DNA of 64,000 nt, taken from NCBI RefSeq assembly GCF_046630445.1, contig NC_092338.1, forward strand, positions 224,510,501 to 224,574,500, written 5' to 3'. The stretch is from Rutidosis leptorrhynchoides. Lineage: Eukaryota > Streptophyta > Magnoliopsida > Asterales > Asteraceae. Positions 12,163 to 25,879 of this stretch are shown here, one piece after another; within the stretch, counting starts at the first letter, position 1, and every line of letters starts with the position of its first letter. Under the pieces are notes generated by a model, which was given only the letters and a program-made list of their open reading frames with translations, was not told the origin of the DNA and ran no database searches. Made by a program: the position numbers and the translations under genes.

Positions 12163-15100
12163 TCACCATTCCAAAAAGAGGAATCTTGGTTTGTTACATG
12201 GACCAAATCTTTCTCTTTTCAGTTTGGCTTTATCTTTGATCCGTGACTTTGAAACAAGAGTTTGCTACACTGCTAGTCAAATTGCCGACAGCCATTATTA
12301 CAAGAAGGATTCCACATGCAACCACCTGATGATGATCCATAAATTTGGATTTTTTAACTTTGCGAAATACATATCTCATAAAAGTTTTAAAACAATGGTG
12401 AATTCTCAGTGTTTAGAGAGGTTACCTGGAATTCGGAAATCACACCCGACACTGCGGTTTTTAACAATAGCAGACCTACATATGCTTCATAAGCCTACAA
12501 AAACGAGACATTCTTAGTTGTTTATGTATCAAAAATTGCTCAATCAATCACTTTTTTTAGAGTAGATGTATTTTAAATTCTTGAAATTATAATCAAAACA
12601 ACATCTCATTGATCAAAATTTTGAAAATTAATTTACTTACTAGCCATGAATGGGGGGACTATATTTAGGACCAAGTGGGGCATATATATTTCAGTCAAGA
12701 AAAGTTTCTAAGGTAGCATTGAACGGTGCTATATATACGGACCTTAATGAACTAACTAGAGGTAATAATATACTCCGTAGTTTGCAAAAGATAGAATTAG
12801 TACTTTTTTTTTTCTTCCAAATTTACCTGCAAGATGAAGAGTATGGGATATGACAAATATAATTGACTTTTATTTCCAGCAGTTTCTTCTTCCCCAATAA
12901 CATCCATTGTTGTTCCGTTCTGACATCAACATATAGATTCAAACTTACGATCATAGATTCAACTTGTAGCAAGGGTCAAGTTTTGTTACTCCTCAAAAAA
13001 GATACCTGTCCGAGTTTGATACGTGTATAGCGCCTTGGCCGTTGGTATCTGTTCTGCATAAGCATCGCAGCTCCTTGAATGGTTCCCCAATGCAGCAATA
13101 GACGAACCTTTTTCTGGGACCAATCAGGTTCCGTTTCAATTTCCCATGTAAGACTCTGATGAGTGCCATGAGCATTGCACAATAATGATGATATATCCGC
13201 CTGAAAAATTATATACTAGTAGTTTTTAGTATTCTAATCTTGTGGAAGGTTTGTTTTATTTGGGATACACGCCTTTATTATTCCAACACAAACCATGGGA
13301 GTATGTCGCTTCCGTTAATTCTTAAAATATTCTCGAGTAAAGCCAATCCTGTGTAGAGGAAGAGCAACCATCCCTGAAAAGTTGACAAACACTTACTACG
13401 TACGCCACCGTGACAGGTATATAACTCTATTGCTTTTCAAGTAGCAAAGATTTAGGTACAAGTCAAACTGATTCTATTTCAGATGTACATGCATGCTTAA
13501 AAACATTAGTATAGCTCATTGAAAACAATTGTCGAATCAATAAATTTAATTAGGGTGGTGGTCTGCCTCCTTTAGGGAAGGTCAGGAGTTCGACCCCCGT
13601 TGGCTACATATTAAAAACACAATTTCATATCTGCCATGAAGTATCCACACATGACACCTTTCCCATATGGTTTGGGGGGTAAAGGGGAGGAGGGTTTTAC
13701 TTGACCGTGCCTTTGGATCGGTTTCAAGGTTTCCTCCCGGGCAACGATGGGGCCGGGGTTATTATCGGCATAGTCGAAACGGGAGATAATCGCAACGGGT
13801 GGTTTAGTTCCCTCAGGTGATCCCAATCGCTGTTCAAAAAAATAAAATAAATTTAATTAGGGTAAATGGAAAATAGATGTATCTCATTTTACCTAATTTC
13901 TCATATAGGTGTTAATTTGAATAACTTAAGATATCCAAAAATTTTGATTCTGATCATTACATGCCTCATTGTATCACATATTCATGTCCACTAAGATGTC
14001 AAAAACTGCTTACATGATTTACGAATCCAAGGTAGATAAGTACAATAAGATGAGAAAAATAAAATTATTACTTGGTAAAGCTGGACAGCCAATGCAGGAA
14101 AACATCCATTCCAAAAACATGACCTTAGCAGCAACAGCAAATTTGGGAAAAAGAGAAAAAACTAGGCAGTCCAATCCTGCTCACAGAAACCAAAAACTAA
14201 AAGAAATTATGCTTGTCATATTAGTAACTGTTATAGTCTTTTAGATTCAGAAATCAGGTCAAAATAAAATGTTTAATACATATAATGGAATCATAGCTAG
14301 TTTGCTGTTGTAAATTATAAGTTACTTCAAACATATAAAACACCACTGCAGGGCTGCAGGCTGTCACAACATAGTACTCGAAGAGGAAAACTGTACCGGG
14401 ACTAAATTTGCTGGTAATTATTAGGAGACATAGAAACACAATTCATCTTGCATAATGAATGCAAAACATAATACTCGAAAACAAACATACCCAGAAATTA
14501 TTGTATTCGTTTTTTAATTTCAATTGAACATCCTTCCTTGTAGCATAAACATTTATTGGACCAAGAAACATCCTCAAAAATCTTCCTGTAATCCAACAAC
14601 ATCGACTTAAAAATAAATAAAAAGATCTAACTTTTTTATCTAAAAAAATTTGTTAACTTTTGCTACATTATCCAACAACATTAACTGGCTCAAGCTAGGC
14701 AGCCCCAAACCTACCACCACCACAACAACAACAACAACAAAAAATGACGAATCTGCTTACACTCATGTGGGACCCCATTATTTTGGAAAAAAAAATTAGC
14801 ATGTAGTCTTCATATAATATAAGGCATCACTAAATTTAGCTATAAGAGCTCATATATATTGAAGATTTATGGTTTTTTTAAGTAAACAATCACTAAAGTA
14901 CACTTCAAATATAATTAGCTTTGAATTTTTTTTTGGGACACCAATAATAAGATTTCATCATGAATTCAACAAAGGGGCGATGAGATGTATATTCTACCCC
15001 TAGAATAAAAGGAAAGTCATTTCTACAATCTTGGGTAGAAAAAGCATCCTCCTTCTCCGACCAATAATATATAATAAAAACTTAATGGAAACAAAAACGA

Positions 15101-15744
15101 TACTTGGATGAATATGTTATATAAAACTCACAGCAATAAAAAAAAAAGATGCTATATGTAATACAGGATAACAAATATATGAATATAAAGATACGTCCGA
15201 AACCCACCAGGTGATGGGTAATTCAAAAGCATATGGACGCAGCCAAATGATGAATAATTTTTTATGATAAACGAGGTTCCTACTTGCATAAGGTGGGGAC
15301 TGAATACGAACCAATGAAAAGGCTTTAACAAGCAAGTAAATTACCATAAGATTTTGTTGGAAGAAATGCAGCAGCAGCAGCTCCTTCACTCAATGTATAA
15401 CTAGCTCTACTTAATTTTTCAAATAACTGTACATATACAAACAAAAGCACGAATTTTTTATAACTAAAATACAAAAAAAATTCAAGTTTCCATTCTTAAC
15501 AGAGGAACAACAAAAGCCTTACTCTCTCAGCATCTTTATGATGCAAGTTTCCATTCTTAACAGAAGAAACAATAAAAGAATGGACCCTTTTAACATTAGA
15601 ATCAAGAGCTAATGCCCGTTGTCTCAACCATGTTTCTTCTTGCGAATTACGAGATATAAAAGTCGCAGCTGATTCTTGTAATTCTTTAGTTTGTTCCACG
15701 ATTCTAGAAACTTCGTCCGCCGTGTTCCTTTCCGATATTTTCAA
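12163..15744 (-). pseudogene. TMEM120/TMPIT-family membrane protein gene, disrupted
   Basis: Exons on the minus strand by plant splice borders and family pattern: 15523-15744 (ATG; EVSRIVEQTKELQESAA, coiled-coil N-terminus), about 15345-15408 (AFLPTKSYG), 14491-14585 (RFLRMFLGPINV), about 14330-14400 (degenerate), 13294-13373 (WLLFLYTGLALLENILR), 13006-13200 (YHHYCAM, then SLTWEIETEPDWSQKK and MLMQNRYQR), 12827-12919 (MDVIGEEETAG), 12426-12494 (AYEAYVGLLLLKTAV) and 12163-12325 (GILLVIMAVGN, then KSRIKDKAKLKR). They total about 345 residues, near the usual length. The family is made of multi-pass proteins of ER/nuclear envelope membranes; animal members bind coenzyme A and have been proposed as ion channels. 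Damage: a 2-bp insertion in the 13006-13200 exon, a 1-bp insertion in the last exon (current stop 12230-12232), a decayed fourth exon, and no in-frame junction between exons 1 and 2. A roughly 65-bp partial duplication lies at 15484-15575. Family assignment is firm; loss of function is inferred. Confidence 0.82.
13540..13863 (+). mobile_element. tRNA-derived SINE with target duplications
   Basis: The body, about 13557-13846 (290 bp), is flanked by identical 17-bp duplications ATAAATTTAATTAGGGT at 13540-13556 and 13847-13863. Near the left end GTGGTCTGCCTCC and GGAGTTCGACCCCC have A-box and B-box character. The right end is the A-rich tail TTCAAAAAAATAAA. It is much more GC-rich than its surroundings. 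It sits in the intron of the TMEM120-like gene between the exons at 13294-13373 and 14330-14400. Short-interspersed-element structure (pol III head, A-rich tail, long direct repeats) is direct; the SINE family is not named. Confidence 0.85.
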
Positions 15745-15959
15745 TCAGGTCGATGGATTAATTAATGATGTAATCGAGTATATATATTTATATTTACGTG
15801 TTGGGTTGATTGAGGAATTATTGAATGGAGATGTGAAGTATCGGATTGGTGGTTTCCGGTGACTCGGTTAGAAACAATGCGATTGGAGATGCCAATGTAA
15901 AGCACAAAAATCACAATATGCTTCATGACAAGTGGCTTATGCCGAATTTTACGTTGCAA

Positions 15960-16337
15960 CAGCTAAAAAATTATTCCCTAATATATTTATCATTTTCTTG
16001 CTCTTTTAAAAATTTTTGAATGTCACATGAATAAATTAAAATTAATCAAATTCAAAATTAGACTATTATCACATTGATTTATTTTTTGGTACGTTCTATT
16101 AGAGAGAACATAAATGATTTATTTGATATCTATCTATATAGTCTAATAAACCTCCAAAATAATGATGTTCCTAATTACATTTTAATTTCATAAATGATGA
16201 TGTGATTAATAATTTTTATATTAATTCTTTTAAATCCTACTTAATTAATTAAATATTAAAAAAATGCAATAATGACATAAAAAATACAAAATAAAAATAA
16301 ATTTTACAATTATTATAGAAAGAAAATGAAACGCCCC
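15960..16337. other. AT-rich intergenic sequence
   Basis: No ORF, repeat or transposon end is recognised between the start of the TMEM120-like gene and the 56-bp repeats. Confidence 0.5.
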
Positions 16338-16550
16338 CATGACTATATGTACAATATTTGAAACATTAAGTACAATCTTATGGTAAAACATCTCATTACC
16401 ATATGTACAATATTAGAAACATTATGTACAACCTTATGATAAAACACTCACATGACCATATTTACAAACTTTAAAACAAATTGTACAATCTTCTACATCA
16501 CACTCAATGAACACATTTACAAATTTTAAAACATATTGTACAACTTTATA
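16338..16550. repeat. Degenerate tandem repeat, about 56 bp, four copies
   Basis: Units start near 16338, 16394, 16451 and 16505. Each carries CATGACCATATGTACAATAT-like sequence followed by GAAACATTATGTACAAYCTT and AAAACAYC. The first two units are the most alike. Confidence 0.75.
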
Positions 16551-16636
16551 TAATAATTGTATTTTAAATTTCTAAAAGTTTTTCAAAAACCATTTATTAT
16601 TACTAATAATTATTATTAAAATCAACTTTGAGCAAA

Positions 16637-16637
16637 C

Positions 16638-16734
<97 letters not shown>
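16637..16734. repeat. (TTA)n microsatellite, about 98 bp
   Basis: About 32 uninterrupted ATT/TTA units. Confidence 0.95.
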
Positions 16735-16736
<2 letters not shown>

Positions 16737-16910
16737 TATTTTTATTAAAATAATTTATAATTATAATAATCATACTATCAATATTCAAATATGAATTCTA
16801 TTTACAAGATTAACAACGTTACATAAGTATGCGAAAATACATGTCTCTATATATTTGTAAAAACAACGACAAGTTCCTTAGTCGAGTCCACGATTCCGCG
16901 GGTCATTAAA

Positions 16911-16945
16911 CACTACTACATTTCGGCTCATTTAGAGCCCTTCAT
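16911..16945 (+). mobile_element. CACTA transposon terminus (left end)
   Basis: The sequence begins CACTACTACATTTCGGCTCA, the form expected of CACTA (En/Spm-like) terminal inverted repeats, and contains the short hairpin GGCTC-ATTTA-GAGCC. It is followed directly by copies of the subterminal motif ACACGTCTAATTA. The matching right terminus was not found in the window. The three bases before it (AAA) could be half of a 3-bp target duplication, but this cannot be tested without the other end. Confidence 0.7.
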
Positions 16946-17050
16946 TTAGACGTGTTCACGATATAACACATGTAATTTATCACACGGAACACGTTTAATT
17001 AAGGTTTCTACAAAAAAAAAAAAAAGCACGGAACACGTCTAATTAATATT
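16946..17050. repeat. Left part of CACTA subterminal repeat region
   Basis: Contains about four copies of AACACGTCTAATTA-like motifs in both orientations. The array is cut by element X and resumes at 28650. Confidence 0.75.
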
Positions 17051-17055
17051 CGCAA
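17051..17055. repeat. Target site duplication of element X (left)
   Basis: CGCAA, repeated at 28645-28649 directly after the other end of element X. Confidence 0.85.
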
Positions 17056-17969
17056 TGTGAAGACCCGTCCTAATCCATAAGAACGAATACAATAACATAT
17101 GATTACATTGCGAGGTATTTGACCTCTATATGATACATTTTACAAACATTGCATTCGTTTTAAAAGATAAACTTTCATTACATCGAAAGTTGACAGGCAT
17201 GCATACCATTTCATAATATCTAACTATAAATGGTCTAATCTGTCATTTACTTAATCATAATCTTTACTGAACTCAACGACTCGAATGCAACGTCTTTTGA
17301 AATATGCCATGAATGATTCCAAGTAACATCTTTAAAATGAGCAAATGCACAGCGGAAGATTTCTTTCAATTCTGAGAATAAACATGCTTTAAAGTGTCAA
17401 CCAAAAGGTTGGTGAGTTCATTAGTTTATCATAATCGATCATTTTCATCATTTTAATAGACCACAAGAATTTCATTTTTCATTTCTCATAAATATCGTGC
17501 ATGCAAAAATCATTCATATGAATTGAACACCTGGTAACTGACATTAACAAGATGCATATAAGAATATCCCCTATCATTCCGGGACATCCATCGGACATGA
17601 TAAAATAACATCGAAGTACTAAAGCATCCGCAACCATGGATGGGGTTTGTTAGGCCCAATAGATCTACCTTTAGGATTCGCGTCAATTAGTAGATCGGTT
17701 TACTAATTCTTAGGCTACCAAGCAAAAATGGGCATATTCGGCTTCGATCATTCAACCATAGAATGTAGTTTCAATTACTTGTGTCTATTTCGCCAAACAT
17801 TTATAAAAAACAGCGCATGTATTCTCAGTCCCAAAAATATATTGCAAAAGCATTTAAAAAGGGAGCAAATGAAACTCACAATACTGTATTTTGTAGTAAA
17901 AATACATATGACGGCATTGAACAACTGAACAATGCAGGATTTGCCTCGGATTCACGAACCTATATCATT

Positions 17970-18509
<540 letters not shown>

Positions 18510-18662
18510 TTTGTTTTGTAAGATTATTAATAATAATATTTTATAATTATACTTAGTAATAATATAATGATATTAATATTAATTACATTATTGATAGTAA
18601 TAATAATAATAATATTTCTATAACACTAACTAATAACAATAAATGATAATAATAATAAGTAA

Positions 18663-18667
18663 TAATG

Positions 18668-18732
<65 letters not shown>
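18663..18732. repeat. (AAT)n microsatellite in left LTR of X
   Basis: About 23 AAT units next to the tRNA-like block, matching the arrangement at 26571-26699 and 4515-4630. Confidence 0.95.
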
Positions 18733-18769
18733 TGAAATAATTGAAAAATTTTTGAAATAAAAATAAAGT

Positions 18770-18860
18770 GTATACCCTTCTCTAAAAAGAATTGCTCCAA
18801 ACGAGACTCGAACCCGCGACCTTTCGTTCCTCAACCAAACGACTAACCACTCCTCTGATT
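18770..18860 (-). other. tRNA-like block in left LTR of X
   Basis: On the minus strand the B-box-like GGTTCGAGTCT is at 18804-18814 and the A-box-like TGGTTAGTCGTTTGG at 18835-18849. Sequence and position match the right LTR and, more loosely, the LTR of element Y. Confidence 0.6.
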
Positions 18861-20691
18861 CTGTTTTTCTGATTCTAATACATAACATATATCTATATAA
18901 CTATATTTCTGTTTCTCTCTTCATCTTCTTCTTCTTCCTTAGCTTAATTCGATCAGAGACCAATTCCTCACAACATCAAATAATTATTTTGGTTTTTAAC
19001 ACTCTTAAACGAAACAGAACTACTATGATTCAAATGGATTGAATTGTATAACAAAAAAAAATATGACTGTATCAGTCGTGGTTTAATTTTCATGAACTCG
19101 ATAATTGATTTTGAAATTGATTGCATTTTAGCTCATGACCCCTAAATGAAATACGCTTTAAAACCTTCCTAGAATCTTTCTCCATCCTCAATTGAAACAG
19201 AAATATAAGAATGAACTGGAATTTCATGAAGAACACTTCTGTTGACTTTTTAATTCAAAAATTTGACTCCAAAATTTGATCTTGTTTTGAAGAATTGGAA
19301 ATTGAGACTTTGCAGATAGTTCAAGTGAAAGATTCCTAATACTTCTGCATTTATAGATTTTAAAAATTCATTTAAAAATCGCGTTATTGAATTCTTGGTC
19401 AAAAACAGAGATAAACGACCATTATTCGAATTTTTCTATTAAATTCGATAAGTTGAAAACTGTAAGAGGTATTTTAAATTTGGTAGTTGGTAATGTAAGT
19501 TCAATTGGCTCCTTTTTACTACTGGTATTGATCGGATTAAAAGGTTTGATTGTCGATAGGAATATCCATCAGGTACCAAAAATAAATAAAAATAATAAGA
19601 GATGAAAGGGATTGCTTAACAAGAATTGTTTGTATTCACTGAAAGAATCGATTTATTAAACTTAACAGATATGAAGGACAATTATTTAGATGACTTGATG
19701 TTGATGGAAAGCAGATTCCATACTTTTAACATTTTTATACTTCATTAAAACTAATAATTAATAATTTTATTAATAATAATAATATTGATATTTATAAATA
19801 GTAATAATACTGAAATATTATTAATAATAATAAGATAATAATACTGTTAATAATTATTATCATAAAAGTAATATTTAGGAATATGATATTAATGGTTATC
19901 ATAATGTTTGTAATGATATTATTAATGATAATATTAATAATCTGTATTATTCTTATAATAATAATAATACCGATAATATATATTTATAATAATGATTCTA
20001 ATAATAACAATTTACATACCTTATTTTTTCTATCTATATATTATACACTATAATAATATTAGTAATACAAATAATAATATTAATATTAATAATAATAATG
20101 AGAGTAATAATAATATTGATATATTACTATATTTAAACTTGTAATATAATAACTTATATCAAATTTCATATATATCTACATATCTGTATATTAAATATAT
20201 AAAGAATCATATTAACATTAATTATACAAATTTTAATATCAAATATTAATGAAACAGATAATAATAATAACAATAGAATTAATAATGATAATAATATTAA
20301 TTTTAATAATAATACTTGTATATGAAAAATTTCATATATACTTTATATAATAATGTTAATGATACCAATATTGATAATAATAGTGAAATTAATGGTAATA
20401 ATATTAATATTACAAATATATTACTATCAATTATATAACTTATTGAATCTTTATTATTTATAAATTACAATATATATAATATTACTTATGTATAGAATTT
20501 GTTTATACATATATATTTACATATTTATTTACACACATCTGTTCGTGAATCACCAAGAGTGGTCAAAGGGTAAATGAATCTATATAATTAGTTCGAAAAT
20601 TTTGAGACTCGATTTAATAGACTTTGCTTATCGTTTCGAAATCATATAAAGATTAAATTTAAATTTGGTCGGAAATTTTCGGGTAGTCACA

Positions 20692-20711
20692 GTACCTACC
20701 CGTTAAAGAAA
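20692..20711 (-). other. Polypurine-tract-like run of element X
   Basis: On the minus strand TTTAACGGGTAGGTAC abuts the TGTGACTACCC start of the 3' LTR. The same boundary occurs in element Y at 6917. Confidence 0.6.
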
Positions 20712-21821
20712 TTTCGTCCCGAAATTTGAGTGAGGTCGTCATGGCTAACCATAAAAATGATTTCATGACAAGTATGAGTTGATAAATAGAGTTTTATTAT
20801 TAGTGAGTAATATGGATAAAACAATTTGATTACTCGGAACGTACGACTGAAACTATCACTAAATAGTGAAATTAGATAGATAAGTTTCATCATAACTTTT
20901 CACTAGTCATGGAAATTCAAGGGATTTAAAGAAAATCTTCGAAATTTAAATAAGATTTGATTCTTCGGCGAATAAGGAAATTAAGATCTCTATAATTAAA
21001 TACGGTGATCTGTCTCGATTACTCTGTCTGATATTTCCATTATAAATTAAACTCTTCCGTTCCATTATTCTCACCAGTCCTATACTTTCTTTCTTAGTTC
21101 ATACATCAAAAAGATTGTGAAAATGCTTAATCCCGTTCTAATCCTTGATATTTTCTAAATTATTATTTCTGTCATCCTTCTTTTCAATCTTCCACCAGAA
21201 AAATCTGCTTACTTCTACTATTACCTTAGGGTGATACTATTCTTAATTATACCGTATCTTTATATTGCTATTTGTAGTAATATCCACGGTTTGTAACATC
21301 CGTGTTGTTATTGGGACTTATATTTTCTCTTATATCTTGGAGCTATTTGCCTTTTTATTCTCTTCTCGACCTCTAGTAAAGCGAGTAATGGTCCAGAATT
21401 TGTAAATATGTAGTTTCGAATGAACTTAATGTTCTAAACAAGAAAGAACGTAATAGCACGATTTGATTTGTCAAATTTCCAGAATCACTGAGAATAGAAC
21501 TATCAAGAATATATTTTCATGATATGTTTGGAGACCAGGTAGAATGTAAGAGTCGTGTAACATGACACATGATGACGTTATGATTTGTGAATCATCATGT
21601 TCCATTAGAAACTCAGCATGACTTACTGTAATATAATCACGTTGATCAAGTGTCATTATATTATACTAACTCATGCTTCAGTTCCAACACTACTTCAAAA
21701 ACATTCATATTTTGATTCGAATTTTTCAGAATTTAGAAACGAAAACAGTTTCCTTTCTGATGTAACACTGATAACGCGAAGAGGTAAATGATTTTAGATA
21801 AGAATAGTTATGAAAATATCT

Positions 21822-22091
21822 TCAGAAATATTGAGGATATTTATAATAAAAGATATGATGATATCTTAGAATTTCTAATATCAAAGGATGATGATGAAGA
21901 TTTGTCCATAAGGATTTAGAGTCGGAAGCAAGGTATTCGTTAATGACTTCAGCAGATACTGAATCATTTGGATTCTTTGAAGGCAGGTTTAGTCTTTGTG
22001 ATTTGGCTACAGCCTCTTTCATGGTTTGCTCAATCTGTTTTTCAGTTCCAACTTTTCTGAGTCTTGCCAACATACTATTCTTTATCATCAA
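21822..22091 (-). CDS. ORF shared by elements X and Y, function unknown (89 codons)
   Basis: The ORF opens MMIKNSMLARLRKVGTEK and shares SKNPNDSVSAEVINEYLA with the ORF at 7762-8058 in element Y. The shared part is about 65 residues; the C-terminal ends differ because of an indel. It lies in the interior of X where pol would normally be. No known domain is recognised. A relatively basic first half and the absence of membrane segments are all that can be said. Confidence 0.35.
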   Translation of the reverse strand: MMIKNSMLARLRKVGTEKQIEQTMKEAVAKSQRLNLPSKNPNDSVSAEVINEYLASDSKSLWTNLHHHPLILEILRYHHIFYYKYPQYF

Positions 22092-22221
22092 ACTTTCGAC
22101 TGTTAAGGGCGTCTACAGTTTTTGCTGCTTCATTCAGCTTTTTCAGAATTTAGAGTATTGGTTCGTAGACTAGGTGCTTTTCAGAATTTCAAAATAGAAG
22201 ATCATAATTCCAAGAGAAAAT

Positions 22222-22241
22222 GTTATATGTATACATATAAC
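22222..22241. repeat. Perfect 20-bp palindrome
   Basis: GTTATATGTATACATATAAC, identical to that at 8200-8219 in element Y although surrounding sequence has diverged. Confidence 0.85.
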
Positions 22242-23159
22242 TGTTGATGTAGAAACACTGCGAGATTTAAAATAATGATCACTGATTTTACGATACTTGG
22301 TATGGCAAATTCTCGTTACAAGATGCCGATGAGTTCATGATAAGACTTCAATAGATAAATATAGTGATTTGTCAAAGAGATTTAAGCCAAGGAGCAATGA
22401 GGTTGCTGGTACGTCCGCTGGTAATATGGTGGAATATAAAAGGTTCCCCGGTAATAATAAAAGAACACACATATATATCAAGGTTATAATAAGGTTGTTT
22501 TGAACGAAAAGTCGAAGTTGACTTGCTGGAGCTGTGACAAAATTGGCTAATTTAAAAAAGAATTGCATTGTTATTTTCGGTAATAACAATGCCAAAGGAG
22601 CTAGCACAGATACGTGTTAAACGTTTACTCAAGTTCCAAGTGTTTTTTTCAGGTGCATAACTATATGCATAATATTTTCTTCCGTAGATGAAGTGCGGTT
22701 GGTTCATCCTCTTGATAGAGGTGTTTTCAAGAATCATGAAAGGTTTGAACGCAGATTGTAATCTTCAAGATACAAATGAGGTTTAAGATGAAATCAAGTG
22801 GCAAACTTGAAGAATTGTTTAGTTTCATATGTTATAATCAATATTTTAATTCATTTTAATTGTCCAATGTTGGTAGTCCACAGTTGGTAGTCCACAGTTA
22901 GTAATTCAATAGTTCATATATAATTTAATATTTAATATTCGAATTAATTCATACGTATCGTGACCCATTGTATACATGTCTCAGACTCGATCACAACTCA
23001 AAGTATATATATTATTGTAGAATTAACCTCAACCCTGTATAGCTAACTCAAGCATTACTGCATATAGAGTGTCTATGGTTATTTCAAATAATATATATAG
23101 ATGCGTCGATATGATATGTCAAAACCTTGTATACGTGTCCCGATATTTTAAATGCGTAA

Positions 23160-23310
23160 ATAACAGTATTTAAATGACGATAAATAAAGTGCGTAAAATA
23201 AATAATAGAAATTAAATGGTAATAAATAAAATTGCGAGAATTAAAATTACGATAAATAAATTACGATAATTAAATTGCGATACTTAAATTTGCGAAAATG
23301 TAATAGGAAA
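23160..23310. repeat. Degenerate short repeats with GCGATAATTAAA-like core
   Basis: About eight loose copies of a 15-19 bp unit such as ATTGCGAGAATTAAAATTAC. Very similar units are in the LTRs of the Athila-like elements (37290-37440 and 51840-51990). Confidence 0.6.
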
Positions 23311-23684
23311 TTAACAGTTAGCTAGGAACAGTTAGCTAGGATTTTGTTAGCGTGGATTCTTAACAAAATTTCTCGTAGTTAATTTGTTTGTTTCTAAGAA
23401 ATTTTATTTTGTCAAATGTTTTCTTCATTATGCCACTTGTTGGATTCTGATAGGTCAAAATACAAATATGAAATTGAATGAAAATGGTTATTCTGCGGCG
23501 AACGGATACGTATATCTGTGGGTGTAAGTAGGATAGTAAATGATTGTTGAATCAGATTCGAAGAATGTACAGTGTAACTTATTAATGTGAAATCTAAATA
23601 TTTCTCGAGTATTACCTACCCATTAAAATATTTTCACCATTAACAGTTTGTACAAAAGAATTTTTAATTACAATCTTTATGAAA

Positions 23685-23818
<134 letters not shown>

Positions 23819-23978
23819 TTTTCTTCAGATGTAATCATGGATTTAATGAGTTAATATACTATTAAAATCATTTGATTTATTATTGGAACTAGAATACATA
23901 ATCTCTAAAACATTAGAGATTACATAATCGTCATGCAGAACGAAGATAAATGATGTAGAACGATTTGTAGAACGATGA

Positions 23979-24500
23979 TTATGTTCGAGGTACATAATGA
24001 GATGTTGAAGCGTGTGATGTTGAAACTTGGTTTATTGGTGGTACTGGTATTGATGTTGGTGGTATTGTTGGTGCCGGTGATGTTGCTGAAGCTGGTACGT
24101 TTTGCACCATATTTTCCAAGTTTATTACTCGAGCGTGAATCTCGTTGACTTCTTCCATTACTCCAGGATGATTGTCGGTCAGAACGAATGAATGAATAAG
24201 GTTTAGAATTTGATGTAGTATGTAATCATGATGAGATACTCTGGAAATGAGAGAGAAAATGGTGTCTCGAACAAGTTCGCCGGTAAGTGCTTCAGGTTCT
24301 TCTCCAAGAGGGCAATGTGGTGGATGGAAAGGATCACCTTCTTCTTGTCTCCAATGATTAAGGAGGCTACGAACCCATCCCCAATTCATCCAGAATAGAT
24401 TATGGCTGATTGGTTGGTCCATTCCGGTCACACTGCTTTCGGAGCTTGAGTGGGATTCCATTTCGGAATCTGAGGGACTTGAACTAATGACGACTTCCAT
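23979..24500 (-). CDS. Gag fragment of element X (173 codons)
   Basis: First long ORF after the primer site, starting about 390 bp downstream of it. It opens MEVVISSSPSDSEMESHSSS, a Ser/acidic N-terminus. A Trp-rich part follows (NLFWMNWGWVRSLLNHW), then a possible coiled coil (EVNEIHARVINLENMVQ) around residues 118-135 and a Pro/Ser/Thr-rich tail. Position and composition fit the start of a plant gypsy gag. The usual capsid core and zinc knuckle are absent, so this is a truncated gag that could at most take part in assembly with proteins from elsewhere. The assignment rests mainly on position. Confidence 0.6.
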   Translation of the reverse strand: MEVVISSSPSDSEMESHSSSESSVTGMDQPISHNLFWMNWGWVRSLLNHWRQEEGDPFHPPHCPLGEEPEALTGELVRDTIFSLISRVSHHDYILHQILNLIHSFVLTDNHPGVMEEVNEIHARVINLENMVQNVPASATSPAPTIPPTSIPVPPINQVSTSHASTSHYVPRT

Positions 24501-24891
24501 TTCATATGATTGAATAAGGATTTTTTGATATGAAATGATTTTCGGTTATCGGATGGTATTCTAATTACATATAATATCCATAGATATAGAACAAAATCTT
24601 TCGTAGATTACGGAGGAATTTGCGGGATATGTCAGACAAAGCTTACAGTAATAGATACGCTAAGATATGAATTAGCAGATACGCTAAGATATGAATTTTG
24701 TCTATACACTATTCATGCAATCAATGCAATAAGATGTGTCTAGACTAAGAATGATAAGCAAGTAATTTTCCGACAAAAATGATAAGCAAAGCTTTTGACA
24801 TGCAGACACGGTCGAAGTCCAGACTCACTAATGCATCCTAACGACTTATCAGTTAGACACACTAATGCAGACCTGGTTCGCTAAGACCACC

Positions 24892-24905
24892 GCTCTGATA
24901 CCACA
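24892..24905 (-). other. Primer binding site of element X
   Basis: On the minus strand TGTGGTATCAGAGCGG directly follows the 5' LTR end. TGGTATCAGAGC is the usual plant retrotransposon primer site for the initiator methionine tRNA. Confidence 0.85.
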
Positions 24906-25820
24906 TGTGAAGACCCATCCTAATCCATAAGAACGAATACAATAACATAGGATTACATTGCGAGGTATTTGACCTCTATATGATACATTTTACAAACATT
25001 GCATTCGTTTTAAAAGACAAACTTTCATTACATCAAAAGTTGACAGGCATGCATACCATTTCATAATATCCAACTATAAATGATCTAATATGTCATTTAC
25101 TTAATCATAATCTTACTGAACTCAACGACTCGAATGCAACGACTTTTGAAATATGCCATGAATGATTCCAAGTAATATCTTTAAAATGAGCAAATGCATA
25201 GCGGAAGATTTCTTTCAATCCTGAGAATAAACATGCTTTAAAGTGTCAACCAAAAGGCTGGTGAGTTCATTAGTTTATCATAATCGATCATTTTCATCAT
25301 TTTAATATACCACAAGAATTTCATTTTTCATTTCTCATAAATATCGTGCATGCAAAAATCATTCATATGGATTGAACACCTGGTAACCGACATTAACAAG
25401 ATGCATATATGAATATCCCATATCATTCCGGGACATCCATCTGACATGATAAAACAACATCGAAGTACTAAAGCATCCGCAACCATGGATGGGGTTTGTT
25501 AGGTCCAATAGATCTATCTTTAGGATTCGCATCAATTAGTAGATCGGTTTACTAATTCTTAGGCTACCAAGCAAAAAGGGGTATATTCGGCTTCGATCAT
25601 TCAACCATAGAATGTAGTTTCAATTACTTGTGTCTATTTCGTCAAACATTTATAAAAAACAGCGCATATATTCTCAGTCCCAAAAATATATATTGCAAAA
25701 GCATTTAAAAATGGAGCAAATGAAACTCACAATACTGTATTTTGTAGTAAAAATATATATGGCGGCATTGAACAACTGAACAATGAAGGGTTGGCCTCGG
25801 ATTCACGAACCTATATCATT

Positions 25821-25821
<1 letters not shown>

Positions 25822-25879
<58 letters not shown>

